Position numbers and translations under genes: made by a program. This document shows positions 8,567 through 16,681 of a DNA stretch of 25,847 bases, in pieces. The stretch's first letter is position 1; each line of letters begins with the position of its first letter. Origin of the DNA: Pseudopedobacter sp036379295 (GTDB lineage: Bacteria; Bacteroidota; Bacteroidia; Sphingobacteriales; Sphingobacteriaceae); contig DASVGY010000174.1 in the NCBI GenBank assembly GCA_036379295.1, positions 1 through 25,847 on the forward strand, written 5' to 3'. Under the pieces are notes generated by a model. The model made no database searches. It saw only the letters and a list, made by a program, of their open reading frames with translations, and had not been told where the DNA came from.

Positions 8567-11500
8567 ATGAAAAAAATATTACAAACCTATTTACTACTAT
8601 GCTTTTTCATGGTTTCTATTGTATTTGCACAAGATAAAACCGTTAAAGGAAAAGTAACAAGTGCTACCGATGGATTGCCTTTACCAGGAGTGAGCGTTAC
8701 CGTTAAAGGAGACAAATCTAAAGGTACGCAAACAGATGCTGACGGAAATTTTAGGTTAGTTGTGCCTGCTAACGCAAAAAGCTTAGTCTTTGGGTATATC
8801 GGGTATAGCTCAAAGGAAGTTCCCATCTCCGCTGTAAACAATGTCAAATTAGAAGAAGACCAAAAGGCTTTATCAGAAGTGGTAGTTACGGGTTACGCCC
8901 CTAAAACAAAAAGAGAATATTCTGGAGCAGTTTCTACTGTCTCCATAGAAAGTTCAATGTCGCAAGCTAATGGGTCTTTTGATCAATTACTGCAGGGGCA
9001 GGCTGCTGGTTTAAATGTTAAAACAGGTTCCGGCCAACCCGGTAGGTCCGCAGACGTTGTAATTAGAGGGAGAGGATCTATCAACGGCTCGGTTTCTCCA
9101 TTGTACATTTTAGATGGTGTTCAAATTTCAGCTGCTGATTTCAGCACTATTAATCAAAACGATTTTGAAAGCGTTACCATATTGAAAGATGCGGCATCTA
9201 CAGCAATTTACGGTTCAAGGGGCGCAAACGGTGTAATCGTAGTTACAACAAAAAAGGGAAAAGCAGGCGATTTAAGGTTAAACTATGATATGCAAGTTGG
9301 AAAGTCCAGACTCCCAGAAAACAAGCTAAAATTAATGAACAGTGCAGAGGAGCTAGATTTTGAGGTTAATTTAGCAGGAAACCCAAACGGTTGGACGCCT
9401 GCAGAAGTAGCAGAGTTAAAGAAAATTGACACAAAATGGGGTGATTATGTTTTTCAGGATGGCTTAACTCAGTCGCATCAACTTTCTGCCTCGGGCGGAA
9501 ATGATAAAACTACGTTTTATAGCTCGCTTGGTTATTACGACGAAAAAGGGGTGGTTATAGAAACCGGACTTAAAAAATATAACATCCGGTTAAACGTAGC
9601 TCATAAAGAAAAAAATGTCTCCATCGGTACCAACATTGCCGCTGGTTATTCTGACTTTGTTTATACCGCAGAAGGTAACCAAGGGGTTGGTTCTCCGTTA
9701 AACAATGTGCTTTGGGCATACCCTTATGAAACGCCATATACAGCGTCTGGCGCCTACACAAAATCAATACAGGGTGTTGCATTTTGGACAAATCCAATAG
9801 AAGAACTAAAAGAGAATAAAAGAAGTAATTCTCAAATTAAAGGAGACGTAAGCACCTACTTATTATATAAGATACCTTTTATCAAAGGCCTAACTTATAA
9901 AATTAATGCAGGTATTGATTTCTCACAATTAGAAGATTTTACTATTATAAATAATGGAACCCAATCTACGTTACAAAGTATAGCCTACGGGTCCACTTTT
10001 AGGGGGCAAGGCGAAGTAGACAGAGGTTCTGTTAGAAACTATATTTTTACCGCTACTAACAGCTTAAACTACAGTAGTTTTTTAGATGTAAAAAAAGAGC
10101 ATAAGTTAAACGCGGCTTTAGCAACAGAAGTTGTGAGAGCAAAAGCTAGGTCTTTTAATTACGCAGGCTACGGCCTATTGTTGCCATTTAAAAATGAAGC
10201 AGGTTTGGTAGCGGGTACCGCTACAAACGGGTATATACCTGTTGTTGGCGGTGGGTTTCCAAATGATAACGCGATAAGTTCATTTTTCGGAACTGCGGAT
10301 TATTCGTTCAAGAACAGATACTTTCTATCGTTAGTTGGTCGTAGAGATGGTTCTTCTAGGTTAAGCGAGCAAGGCAGGTTTATCAACTACGGATCTATCA
10401 GCGGAGGATGGGTTATTAGTGATGAAGAATTTATGAAAGCTATACCAACAATAAATTTTATGAAACTACGCGTTGGTTACGGCGCATCCGGTAACCAAGA
10501 TGGCATTGGTAACTTCCCATATTTACAACAGTATTCTAGAGATACGTACGCAGGACAAGGTTCTTTACAGATAAGCAGGTTAGGAAACAATCAACTTACT
10601 TGGGAAAAGAAAAAAACAATTAATATTGGATTAGATGCTGAATTATTTGATAGTAGAATAACCGCAACGTTAGATTATTATAATAGTTTAACCGATGGCT
10701 TGTTTTTTAGCAAATATGTGCCCGCAACTAGCGGCGGTAATGGCAATATTTTAAGTAATGTTGGCAAATTGGAAAATAAAGGAATTGAAGCAACAGTTGG
10801 TTTAAGAGTTATCGACAATGATAAGTTCAAATTTAATCTGAATGCTAATTATGCTTATAACCTTAGTAACGTTAAGTCGTTACCAGACAACCAAGATTTA
10901 CAATTATTTAACGATTTTCAGGTGCTAAAGGTAGGTGCTCCTTTAAATAGCTTTTATTTAGTGCCTTTTGTTGGTGTTGATCCGGCTACGGGTAAATCAC
11001 AGTACAGGGCATTGGACGGGAGTGTAACAACCACTTACGACCCAAAGAATAATCGTGTTTTAGGCAGTAGTGACGCACCTCATAATGCAGGACTAAACGC
11101 TAACTTTAGTTATAAGGGATTAGAGCTATCCGTTCTTGGGGTTTATTCTTTTGGTAATTACGTTTACAACAATGCCAGAACAAATGTTGAAAGATCTGAC
11201 TTTGCGGGTTATTTAGGGTTCTCTAGAAATGCATTAAACGCTTGGACCACTCCTGGGCAAATCACAGACTTTCCTTCTTTAAGTGAAACAACACAATTAC
11301 GCACCACTAGATTTTTGGAGAAAGGCGATTTCTTTAGATTAAGAAATGTACAATTAGCGTACAGCATACCAAAAGCGTTAATTTCAAAAATTAATGTACA
11401 AGAAGTTAGGTTGTTTATTCAGGGACAAAACCTGTACACTGCATCAGATTTTCAGGGATGGGATCCTGAGGTTTCAAGTATAACCGACTCGAGTGGAGCG

Positions 11501-11572
11501 GGTGCATCTGTGAGCGGTGCTCAGTATCCTTCAATAAAAAGAGTCACTTTTGGTTTAAATCTTACTTTTTAG
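8567..11572 (+). CDS. SusC/RagA family TonB-linked outer-membrane receptor
   Basis: 1001 residues, normal for SusC proteins. A signal peptide ends at VFA with Gln22 as mature first residue. A carboxypeptidase-D-like beta-sandwich follows (about 24-96, with LPLPGVSVTVKG), then EVVVTGY (104-110) as the Ton-box region. The plug (about 113-233) carries the family signatures LYILDGVQI and ILKDAASTAIYGSRGANGV. The rest is a beta-barrel ending in aromatic Phe1001. It imports a nutrient across the outer membrane using TonB energy, with the SusD partner as lid. There is no N-terminal STN domain, so direct FecI/FecR-type signalling is not expected. The substrate cannot be deduced: no glycoside hydrolase, peptidase or regulator lies beside it. 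A 10-nt gap leads to susD. Confidence 0.95.
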   Translation: MKKILQTYLLLCFFMVSIVFAQDKTVKGKVTSATDGLPLPGVSVTVKGDKSKGTQTDADGNFRLVVPANAKSLVFGYIGYSSKEVPISAVNNVKLEEDQKALSEVVVTGYAPKTKREYSGAVSTVSIESSMSQANGSFDQLLQGQAAGLNVKTGSGQPGRSADVVIRGRGSINGSVSPLYILDGVQISAADFSTINQNDFESVTILKDAASTAIYGSRGANGVIVVTTKKGKAGDLRLNYDMQVGKSRLPENKLKLMNSAEELDFEVNLAGNPNGWTPAEVAELKKIDTKWGDYVFQDGLTQSHQLSASGGNDKTTFYSSLGYYDEKGVVIETGLKKYNIRLNVAHKEKNVSIGTNIAAGYSDFVYTAEGNQGVGSPLNNVLWAYPYETPYTASGAYTKSIQGVAFWTNPIEELKENKRSNSQIKGDVSTYLLYKIPFIKGLTYKINAGIDFSQLEDFTIINNGTQSTLQSIAYGSTFRGQGEVDRGSVRNYIFTATNSLNYSSFLDVKKEHKLNAALATEVVRAKARSFNYAGYGLLLPFKNEAGLVAGTATNGYIPVVGGGFPNDNAISSFFGTADYSFKNRYFLSLVGRRDGSSRLSEQGRFINYGSISGGWVISDEEFMKAIPTINFMKLRVGYGASGNQDGIGNFPYLQQYSRDTYAGQGSLQISRLGNNQLTWEKKKTINIGLDAELFDSRITATLDYYNSLTDGLFFSKYVPATSGGNGNILSNVGKLENKGIEATVGLRVIDNDKFKFNLNANYAYNLSNVKSLPDNQDLQLFNDFQVLKVGAPLNSFYLVPFVGVDPATGKSQYRALDGSVTTTYDPKNNRVLGSSDAPHNAGLNANFSYKGLELSVLGVYSFGNYVYNNARTNVERSDFAGYLGFSRNALNAWTTPGQITDFPSLSETTQLRTTRFLEKGDFFRLRNVQLAYSIPKALISKINVQEVRLFIQGQNLYTASDFQGWDPEVSSITDSSGAGASVSGAQYPSIKRVTFGLNLTF

Positions 11573-11582
11573 CAAATACGTT

Positions 11583-13028
11583 ATGAATAATAAAATTAAA
11601 TACCTCATAATTCCCGCTGTATTATTGGGAATGTTCATTATAGTTTCTTGCGAGAAACGATTAAATATTCAGCCTCAAACGCAATTAACTGAAATAAAAA
11701 CAATTTCTGATTTAAATAGTGCTTTAAATGGTTGTTATAACGGGTTTAAAAGCAGTAGCTATTATAATAACGTGGCCGCATCTGGCTCGGCTAGCGCTTG
11801 GAGTGCGTTGCCAGATTTAATGGGTGATGACTTTATAGAAGTAACAGAAAGTTTAGGCAACTGGAAAGAACTGTCAGAAATGACTTACAATTCTGATAAT
11901 GGAGCTATTTTAGGGGCATTTAGACAGCCGTACGAAATCATATCCAGAGCCAACAACATCCTGCAGTCGGTACAGCGTTTTGAAGATGATCCTGCTACTG
12001 CTCAGCAAGCTTTTAGGATTAAAGCACAGGCTTTAGCAATTAGGGCACATGCTCATTTTGATTTGATGAGGTACTTTGCGCCAGATTTTGGCAGAAACTC
12101 TTCGTCCTTGGCAGTTCCTTACGTGAAAACGTTTAATGCATTAGACCCTTTTGGTGATTTGCCTGCCAGAAATACCGTGAAAGAAGTTTACGATAATATT
12201 TACAATGATTTAAGTTCGTCTCTGGTTGAGTTTAGAAAAGGAGGTAATCCAACAGCTAACACTGCTAAAAATTATATAGATAGCGTTACTGTTTATGCTA
12301 TGCGCACCAGGGTTAATTACTACGCTTCTCAGTGGCCAGCAGTAATTAGTGATGCCAATATAGTTTTGAGCTTAAGACCTGTTTCTAATGCAGCAGATTA
12401 TGTTGCAACTTTTTCAACCGCAGGCGAAGCAAACCCACCTTCTGGCGTAATTTGGGCAATTCCATCAGATGGTTCTTTAAAGCCAGGATTGGCTACCAAC
12501 GGTACTGCCGTAAATTACAGGGTAGCAACCCCGTTATCTACTATTATCCAAGGTTTAGGCGGAGCGTACGTTGATCCAAGCATTATTAAATTTAATGTTG
12601 CCGGAAACGCTGGCTTTGGTAGAACTATATGCTACAAGTATCCTAGAGTAGCGAGTTTCAAAGTTTTTAGATCGGGCGAAATTTTATTAATGCGAGCAGA
12701 AGCGAAAGAAAAAGCAAGTGATGTTACGGCAATTGATGATGTTAATTTATTAAGAACCAATAGAGGTGTACCAACAAGTACGCAATCTGGCGCTGCTCTT
12801 TTAGATGCAATAAGCATTTTAAGGCGGGTAGAGCTAATCGGCGAAGGACACAGGTGGTTTGATATAAAAAGGACAACCAAAACCATCAACAGAACCGAAT
12901 GTGGGGCAAGCGGTTTTTCTGGTTCTACCAATTGTACTGTTGCGCCAACTTCTAGATCTTGGACATTCCCGATTCCGTTTAACGAAATTACGGTTAATCC
13001 AAAATTAGTTCAGAACGCAGGATATTAA
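11583..13028 (+). CDS. SusD/RagB family surface lipoprotein
   Basis: 481 residues. A lipobox (IIVSC) places lipidated Cys23 at the mature N-terminus, so the protein is anchored to the outer membrane and probably surface exposed over the SusC channel. SusD-like features include the QPQTQLTEIKTISDLNSALNGCY start and RAHAHFDLMRYFAPDFG near 150. The C-terminal SusD block has SGEILLMRAEAKEKA, VNLLRTNRG and LRRVELIGEGHRWFDIKRT. The only other late cysteines, Cys440 and Cys451, flank a Gly/Ser loop and could form a disulfide. Close coupling to susC supports an obligate import pair. The ligand is unknown; the pair could serve a glycan or another nutrient. Confidence 0.94.
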   Translation: MNNKIKYLIIPAVLLGMFIIVSCEKRLNIQPQTQLTEIKTISDLNSALNGCYNGFKSSSYYNNVAASGSASAWSALPDLMGDDFIEVTESLGNWKELSEMTYNSDNGAILGAFRQPYEIISRANNILQSVQRFEDDPATAQQAFRIKAQALAIRAHAHFDLMRYFAPDFGRNSSSLAVPYVKTFNALDPFGDLPARNTVKEVYDNIYNDLSSSLVEFRKGGNPTANTAKNYIDSVTVYAMRTRVNYYASQWPAVISDANIVLSLRPVSNAADYVATFSTAGEANPPSGVIWAIPSDGSLKPGLATNGTAVNYRVATPLSTIIQGLGGAYVDPSIIKFNVAGNAGFGRTICYKYPRVASFKVFRSGEILLMRAEAKEKASDVTAIDDVNLLRTNRGVPTSTQSGAALLDAISILRRVELIGEGHRWFDIKRTTKTINRTECGASGFSGSTNCTVAPTSRSWTFPIPFNEITVNPKLVQNAGY

Positions 13029-13045
13029 CAGACAAAAAAAAATTG

Positions 13046-13084
13046 AAAAAGGCTTGTTGCAAATTTTTGTAATAAGCCTTTTTT
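13046..13084 (+). terminator. Rho-independent terminator after susD
   Basis: GGCTTGTTGCAAA (13051-13063) pairs with TTTGTAATAAGCC (13066-13078) with two G-T wobbles, preceded by an A-run and followed by a T-run. It lies 17 nt past the susD stop. The flanking A and T tracts could let it act on both strands, but it is too far from the brkB stop to count confidently for that gene. Confidence 0.85.
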
Positions 13085-13147
13085 ATTTGGTTGCCTTTCT
13101 AAAAAATTCGAGAAATGGGAACGTTTATTGCAAAATCATTTTAGTAC

Positions 13148-13241
13148 CCATCGCCTCCCTGGCAGTTGCGTTAACGATGGAAGTGACATCCTTTTTGGCT
13201 TTTTCGGCCAAAAAGATAAAACGGACAGCGTGTGAAAACGC
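13148..13241. repeat. Imperfect palindromic intergenic element (REP-like)
   Basis: Three nested or adjacent inverted repeats fill the gap between two convergent genes: CCATCG (13148-13153) with CGATGG (13175-13180); ATCCTTTTTGGC (13188-13199) with GCCAAAAAGAT (13207-13217), one bulged base; and GCGT (13228-13231) with ACGC (13238-13241). In addition GCGTT (13168-13172) can close against AACGC (13237-13241). Read on the minus strand, the order GGGCGTT, GCTGTCCG, TATCTTTTT, AAAAAGGATG, CACTTCCATC, TAACGC resembles an interspersed palindromic sequence that I recall from many Flavobacterium and Pedobacter intergenic regions. Only one copy is in this window, so repeat status rests on memory. It codes for nothing plausible. 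Confidence 0.5.
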
Positions 13242-13285
13242 CCAAATCATTATCAAACTACTGATTAATAATCAAATTCAGGTCA

Positions 13286-14248
13286 TTAAGATTTAAAAGT
13301 ATTTAATTTTGGCGGCACTACCAGTTTTATACTTCGTTTAGATAAATCCAGGCTCGCGTTCAGCTCAAATCCAATCAATAAAATCAGTGAATTTAGGTAC
13401 AGCCAAATCATCACCACCAAAAGCGTACCGATGGAGCCATACAGTTTATTGTACGTTCCAAAATTATTGATGTAATACGTGAAACCTAAGGAAGTTAATA
13501 CTGCTAATATGGTCGCCAACGACGAACCCGCACTAAAAAACTTCCATTTTTTTGAATTTGCGGGGCCATAACGGTAAAGTAAAGAGGTGGTTACAAAGTA
13601 AACCACAATAATAATTACCCAGCGGCTAATCATAATCAGATAAATCCAAAAAGCTCCGTCTTTTAAGTGCAATTCATTACGGATAAACGTAATTACAAAC
13701 TCGCCAATAACCATTACGGCAACGCCTGTTATCAGAGAAAACGCGGTTAAAAGTGTAAGGTTTAATGCAACAAACCTTTGTTTAATAAAACTACGCGATT
13801 CTACAATTAATGATGATTTGTTAAACGCCTGCATAAGCGTATTTATGCCATTGGTGGCAAAAAATAGAGCCAACACAAATCCTAAAGATAAAAGCTTGCC
13901 GTTTTGATTTTTTACGATATCCTCTAAAGTAGATTCAAACGCCAAGTAAGCATTCTCTGGTAAAAGCAATGCGATAATAGCCATTAATTGGTTTTGGAAA
14001 TTATTTATTGGTATGTAGGGGATAAGCGTAAATAAAAAGATAATAGACGGAAAAAGCGCCATCATAAAATTATAGGCTAAAGAAGAGGCCTTATTTACCA
14101 GCGAGTCTTTTTGTATTTCTTGAAAGAAAAAAACTGCGACAGTGTAAAGCGGAAGCGGGCTAAAGCCGGGCAGCACAATGTATTTTGTCCACGCTATAAA
14201 AGTGCGGTAAAACTTAAAACGTAACAAAAATTTGTGTAACCATTGCAT
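13286..14248 (-). CDS. YihY/BrkB family inner-membrane protein
   Basis: 320 residues with about six hydrophobic segments. The family features visible are the N-terminal ASSLAYNFMMALFPSIIFLF region (about residues 55-75), the FVLALFFATNGINTLMQAFN stretch near 125-145, and the late GTLLVVMIWLYLNSLILLIG block (about 273-292). This matches YihY/BrkB, formerly confused with RNase BN, an integral membrane family whose transport or structural role is not settled. The length is normal. ATG 14248 starts the protein with a cytoplasmic basic segment. It is convergent with susD and lies 93 bp downstream of rpoN with a terminator between, so it is probably transcribed alone. Confidence 0.9.
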   Translation of the reverse strand: MQWLHKFLLRFKFYRTFIAWTKYIVLPGFSPLPLYTVAVFFFQEIQKDSLVNKASSLAYNFMMALFPSIIFLFTLIPYIPINNFQNQLMAIIALLLPENAYLAFESTLEDIVKNQNGKLLSLGFVLALFFATNGINTLMQAFNKSSLIVESRSFIKQRFVALNLTLLTAFSLITGVAVMVIGEFVITFIRNELHLKDGAFWIYLIMISRWVIIIVVYFVTTSLLYRYGPANSKKWKFFSAGSSLATILAVLTSLGFTYYINNFGTYNKLYGSIGTLLVVMIWLYLNSLILLIGFELNASLDLSKRSIKLVVPPKLNTFKS

Positions 14249-14303
14249 TTATCTAATGTATAAAAATTCAAAATATTTAACGATTGTAAAGTAGCCAAGT
14301 CAT

Positions 14304-14332
14304 AAAAAAAGCCGGTTTTTAGTGCCGGCTTT
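14304..14332 (-). terminator. Rho-independent terminator after rpoN
   Basis: AAAGCCGG (14308-14315) pairs perfectly with CCGGCTTT (14325-14332). On the minus strand the hairpin runs into seven Ts (14310-14304). It begins 10 nt past the rpoN stop. Confidence 0.85.
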
Positions 14333-14341
14333 CTTCTGTCT

Positions 14342-15811
14342 CTATAATTCTTTTCTTAGTCGAGCCACCGGTATGCCCAGTTGCTCGCGATATTTTGCTA
14401 CCGTCCTTCGGGCAATATTGTAACCTTTATCCCTTAATATTTCTGTAAGTTTTTCATCAGCAAGTGGCTTGTGTTTATTCTCTTTTCCAATACACTCTTC
14501 TAATATCATTTTCACTTCTTTGTTAGAAACTTCATCGCCGCTGTCGGTTTGTATTGCTTCAGAAAAAAAAGATTTTAGTAAAAATGTTCCAAACTCTGTT
14601 TGTACATATTTTGAATTTGCCACCCTTGAAACGGTTGAAATATCCATCCCAATACGGTCGGCAATGTCTTTTAATATCATGGGTTTCAAATTTCTTTCAT
14701 CGCCATCAGACAAAAAGAAATCATATTGGTAGTTCATAATGGCATTCATCGTTTTTAGCAAAGTTTGTTGCCTTTGTTTGATTGCATCAATAAACCATTT
14801 AGCAGAATCTAATTTTTGTTTTACAAACTGCACTGCTTCTTTTAGTTTTTTGTCCTTATCTGATGTTTTTTCGTAATGTTGAAACATCTCTTGATAAGAT
14901 TTGCTTACGCGTAATTCGGGTGCGTTTTTGGAGTTTAATGTAAGTGTTAAAACGCCTTCGTTTTTGGCAATGTGAAAATCAGGAATCACCTGCATTTGTT
15001 TCACATTTGATGCGCCCGAATCACCTGGCTTAGGGTTTAATTTAAGTATTTCGCCAACGATTTCCTTTAGCTCTTCGGAGCTGATGTTAAGCGATTTTTC
15101 CAGCTTATCGTAGTGTTTTTTTGTAAACTCATCCAAGTGGTGTTCTACAATTTCTATGGCTTTTTTAATGATAACGTTTGTGTTATCTTTCTTTCTTAAC
15201 TGAATAAGCAAGCATTCTTGCAAATCCCGGGCGCCAATACCGGCTGGATCAAAGGTTTGGATAACTTTTAACATATCCTCAACCTCTTCTTCTTCGGCAA
15301 AAATATTTTGCGAGAATGCCAGGTCATCAATAAGTGAAGGAATTGCCCGGCGTAAATATCCATCATCATCTAAACTGCCAATCACCTGCTGGGCAATCAT
15401 GTATTCCTTGTCTTCCAGATTTACTAAATCTAACTGTGCTTGTAAGTTTTCAAAAAAAGTATTGGTTACTGCGTAAGGGAGTTCTTTTTTATCATCTTCA
15501 TCGTCGTTATTGTCGTATCTGCTTCCGTAATCATTTATGTTATCGTCTTGCAAATAGTCGTCAACGTTAAATTCATCGGTAGATTCTTCTTGGCTTTCAG
15601 TTTTGATGTCGTCTGGGTCTCTGTCTGGATATTCCTCAACAGGTTCGCTCATATCCGCAAGGCTCAAGTCTTCTAGGGCTGGGTTCTCTTCCAACTCTTC
15701 TTTTATCCTCGTATCTAAAGATACCGTAGGCACCTGCAAGAGTTTAATAAATTGTATTTGTTGCGGAGAAAGTTTTTGTAAAAGCTTTTGCTGAAGATTT
15801 TGTTTTAGCAT
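14342..15811 (-). CDS. rpoN: RNA polymerase sigma-54 factor
   Basis: 489 residues, full length for sigma-54. Region I at the N-terminus is rich in Leu and Gln (QQKLLQKLSPQQIQFIKLLQ, 7-26) and binds the enhancer ATPase. Residues 50-110 are the variable acidic region II. The core-binding region follows from about 115, including IQTFDPAGIGARDLQECL. The DNA-binding part has the helix-turn-helix DIADRIGMDISTVSRVANSK, and the RpoN box ARRTVAKYRE lies at 467-476. It directs core polymerase to -24/-12 promoters and needs an AAA+ activator; none is in this window. ATG 15811 gives the expected start. Divergent from mscL. Confidence 0.97.
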   Translation of the reverse strand: MLKQNLQQKLLQKLSPQQIQFIKLLQVPTVSLDTRIKEELEENPALEDLSLADMSEPVEEYPDRDPDDIKTESQEESTDEFNVDDYLQDDNINDYGSRYDNNDDEDDKKELPYAVTNTFFENLQAQLDLVNLEDKEYMIAQQVIGSLDDDGYLRRAIPSLIDDLAFSQNIFAEEEEVEDMLKVIQTFDPAGIGARDLQECLLIQLRKKDNTNVIIKKAIEIVEHHLDEFTKKHYDKLEKSLNISSEELKEIVGEILKLNPKPGDSGASNVKQMQVIPDFHIAKNEGVLTLTLNSKNAPELRVSKSYQEMFQHYEKTSDKDKKLKEAVQFVKQKLDSAKWFIDAIKQRQQTLLKTMNAIMNYQYDFFLSDGDERNLKPMILKDIADRIGMDISTVSRVANSKYVQTEFGTFLLKSFFSEAIQTDSGDEVSNKEVKMILEECIGKENKHKPLADEKLTEILRDKGYNIARRTVAKYREQLGIPVARLRKEL

Positions 15812-15828
15812 ATATATATGAATGTAAT

Positions 15829-15836
15829 CAAAGTTA
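15829..15836 (-). promoter_or_regulatory. Candidate -7 box for rpoN
   Basis: TAACTTTG on the minus strand (15836 to 15829) matches TAnnTTTG exactly, 17 nt before ATG 15811. This would leave a leader of roughly ten bases. No TTTG lies at the correct -33 distance. Confidence 0.4.
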
Positions 15837-15909
15837 AAAAAAGATGGGATATTTTTCCCCTACAATTTTCAAACCAAATTAACGCAAAACAATTTTTATT
15901 AAAATTTAA

Positions 15910-15938
15910 TTGAATTAAGCATTAATTTTTTTAATTTG
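15910..15938 (+). promoter_or_regulatory. Candidate promoter for mscL
   Basis: TTG (15910-15912) is followed after 18 nt by TTAATTTG (15931-15938), one mismatch from TAnnTTTG. The box ends 20 nt before ATG 15959. The surroundings are very AT-rich, so chance is possible. Confidence 0.35.
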
Positions 15939-15958
15939 GATAATTAAACGAAATAAAT

Positions 15959-16342
15959 ATGGGATTTGTAAAAGAATTTAAGGAGTTTGCTGTTAAAGGT
16001 AACGTAGTTGACTTGGCAGTTGCAGTGGTAATTGGTGCCGCTTTTGGTAAAATTATTAACTCTTTTATAGAGGATATTATTACACCGCTGCTGTTAAAGC
16101 CAGCTTTAGACGCTGCCCATTTAACTAATATAGAAGAGTTAACCATATTTGGAACGGTAAAATATGGTAGCTTTTTATCTGCTGTTATCAGTTTTATTAT
16201 TGTTGCTTTAGTGCTGTTTATGATTATTAAAGGCCTTAACTCTTTAAAGAAAAAAGAGGTAGCTAAGCCCGCCACGCCACCAGCGCCAACCAAAGAAGAA
16301 GTGCTGTTAACAGAAATAAGAGATTTGCTAAAAAACAAGTAA
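15959..16342 (+). CDS. mscL: Large-conductance mechanosensitive channel MscL
   Basis: 127 residues, close to E. coli MscL. The N-terminal helix and first membrane segment read KEFKEFAVKGNVVDLAVAVV followed by IGAAFGKI (to residue 32), nearly as in E. coli. The second membrane segment spans about 72-92, and the cytoplasmic bundle PAPTKEEVLLTEIRDLLK (108-125) is almost identical to the enterobacterial tail. The periplasmic loop (about 45-70) is shorter than in E. coli. The homopentamer opens under membrane tension to release solutes during hypo-osmotic shock. It is monocistronic by position, divergent from rpoN and followed by a small terminator-like hairpin. Confidence 0.97.
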   Translation: MGFVKEFKEFAVKGNVVDLAVAVVIGAAFGKIINSFIEDIITPLLLKPALDAAHLTNIEELTIFGTVKYGSFLSAVISFIIVALVLFMIIKGLNSLKKKEVAKPATPPAPTKEEVLLTEIRDLLKNK

Positions 16343-16373
16343 AATAGGAGTTTAATTAAAGCAGCATTTTTTT

Positions 16374-16392
16374 AAGCAAACGTTGCTTTTTT
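16374..16392 (+). terminator. Short terminator-like hairpin after mscL
   Basis: AAGCAA (16374-16379) pairs with TTGCTT (16383-16388) over a 3-nt loop and ends in six Ts. It is only 6 bp, so moderate strength at best. Its right arm overlaps the TTG proposed as the -33 element of the rpmH promoter. Confidence 0.5.
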
Positions 16393-16413
16393 AAAATAAC
16401 AACCCTATATTTG
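16383..16413 (+). promoter_or_regulatory. Promoter of rpmH
   Basis: TTG (16383-16385), 20-nt spacer, then TATATTTG (16406-16413), an exact TAnnTTTG match. The start codon is 40 nt past the box, giving a leader of about 33 nt. This is one of the two best promoter matches in the window. Confidence 0.65.
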
Positions 16414-16452
16414 CACTCTTGATTTTAAAAGAGAGATTTACAAGATAACATC

Positions 16453-16611
16453 ATGAAAAGAACATTCCAGCCTTCTCAAAGAAAAAGAAGAAATAAACAC
16501 GGGTTTAGAGAAAGAATGTCTACCGCTAATGGTAGAAGGGTATTGGCTTCCAGAAGAGCAAAAGGCAGAAAAAGATTAACGGTTTCAGACGAGCGTCGTC
16601 ATAAGGCATAA
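16453..16611 (+). CDS. rpmH: 50S ribosomal protein L34
   Basis: 52 residues, highly basic, beginning MKRTFQPSQRKRRNKHGFRE and containing GRRVLASRRAKGRKRL, which is the universal L34 pattern. L34 is a small protein of the large ribosomal subunit bound within 23S rRNA. The C-terminal extension TVSDERRHKA is slightly longer than the 44-46 residues of E. coli-type L34, as I recall is usual in Bacteroidota. It precedes rnpA, the classic order in bacteria, with a 70-nt gap that holds an additional promoter-like sequence. Confidence 0.97.
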   Translation: MKRTFQPSQRKRRNKHGFRERMSTANGRRVLASRRAKGRKRLTVSDERRHKA

Positions 16612-16612
16612 G

Positions 16613-16645
16613 TTTGATTGCTCTTTAATTATCATTTTATCTTTG
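16613..16645 (+). promoter_or_regulatory. Candidate internal promoter for rnpA
   Basis: TTTG (16613-16616), 21-nt spacer, TATCTTTG (16638-16645): both boxes exact and spacing within the usual range. It starts 2 nt after the rpmH stop and ends 36 nt before ATG 16682. The -7 box overlaps the right half of a 9-bp AT-rich hairpin, TAATTATCA (16626-16634) with TGATAATTA (16644-16652). Confidence 0.55.
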
Positions 16646-16681
16646 ATAATTAGCCGGTGTTTAAATCTTTAAAAATCGGGA

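Noticed and set aside
13054..13296. An 80-codon plus-strand open frame in the susD-brkB gap
   Set aside because: It begins at TTG inside the susD terminator hairpin, crosses the palindromic element and overlaps the end of brkB. Its composition is not protein-like.
15931..16338. A 135-codon minus-strand open frame covering nearly all of mscL
   Set aside because: The plus strand encodes unmistakable MscL. The antisense product is a Ser/Thr/Ile-rich shadow with no motif.
16626..16652. The 9-bp AT-rich hairpin between rpmH and rnpA as a terminator
   Set aside because: It is nearly all A-T pairs with no T-run after it, and it overlaps a better-supported promoter box.
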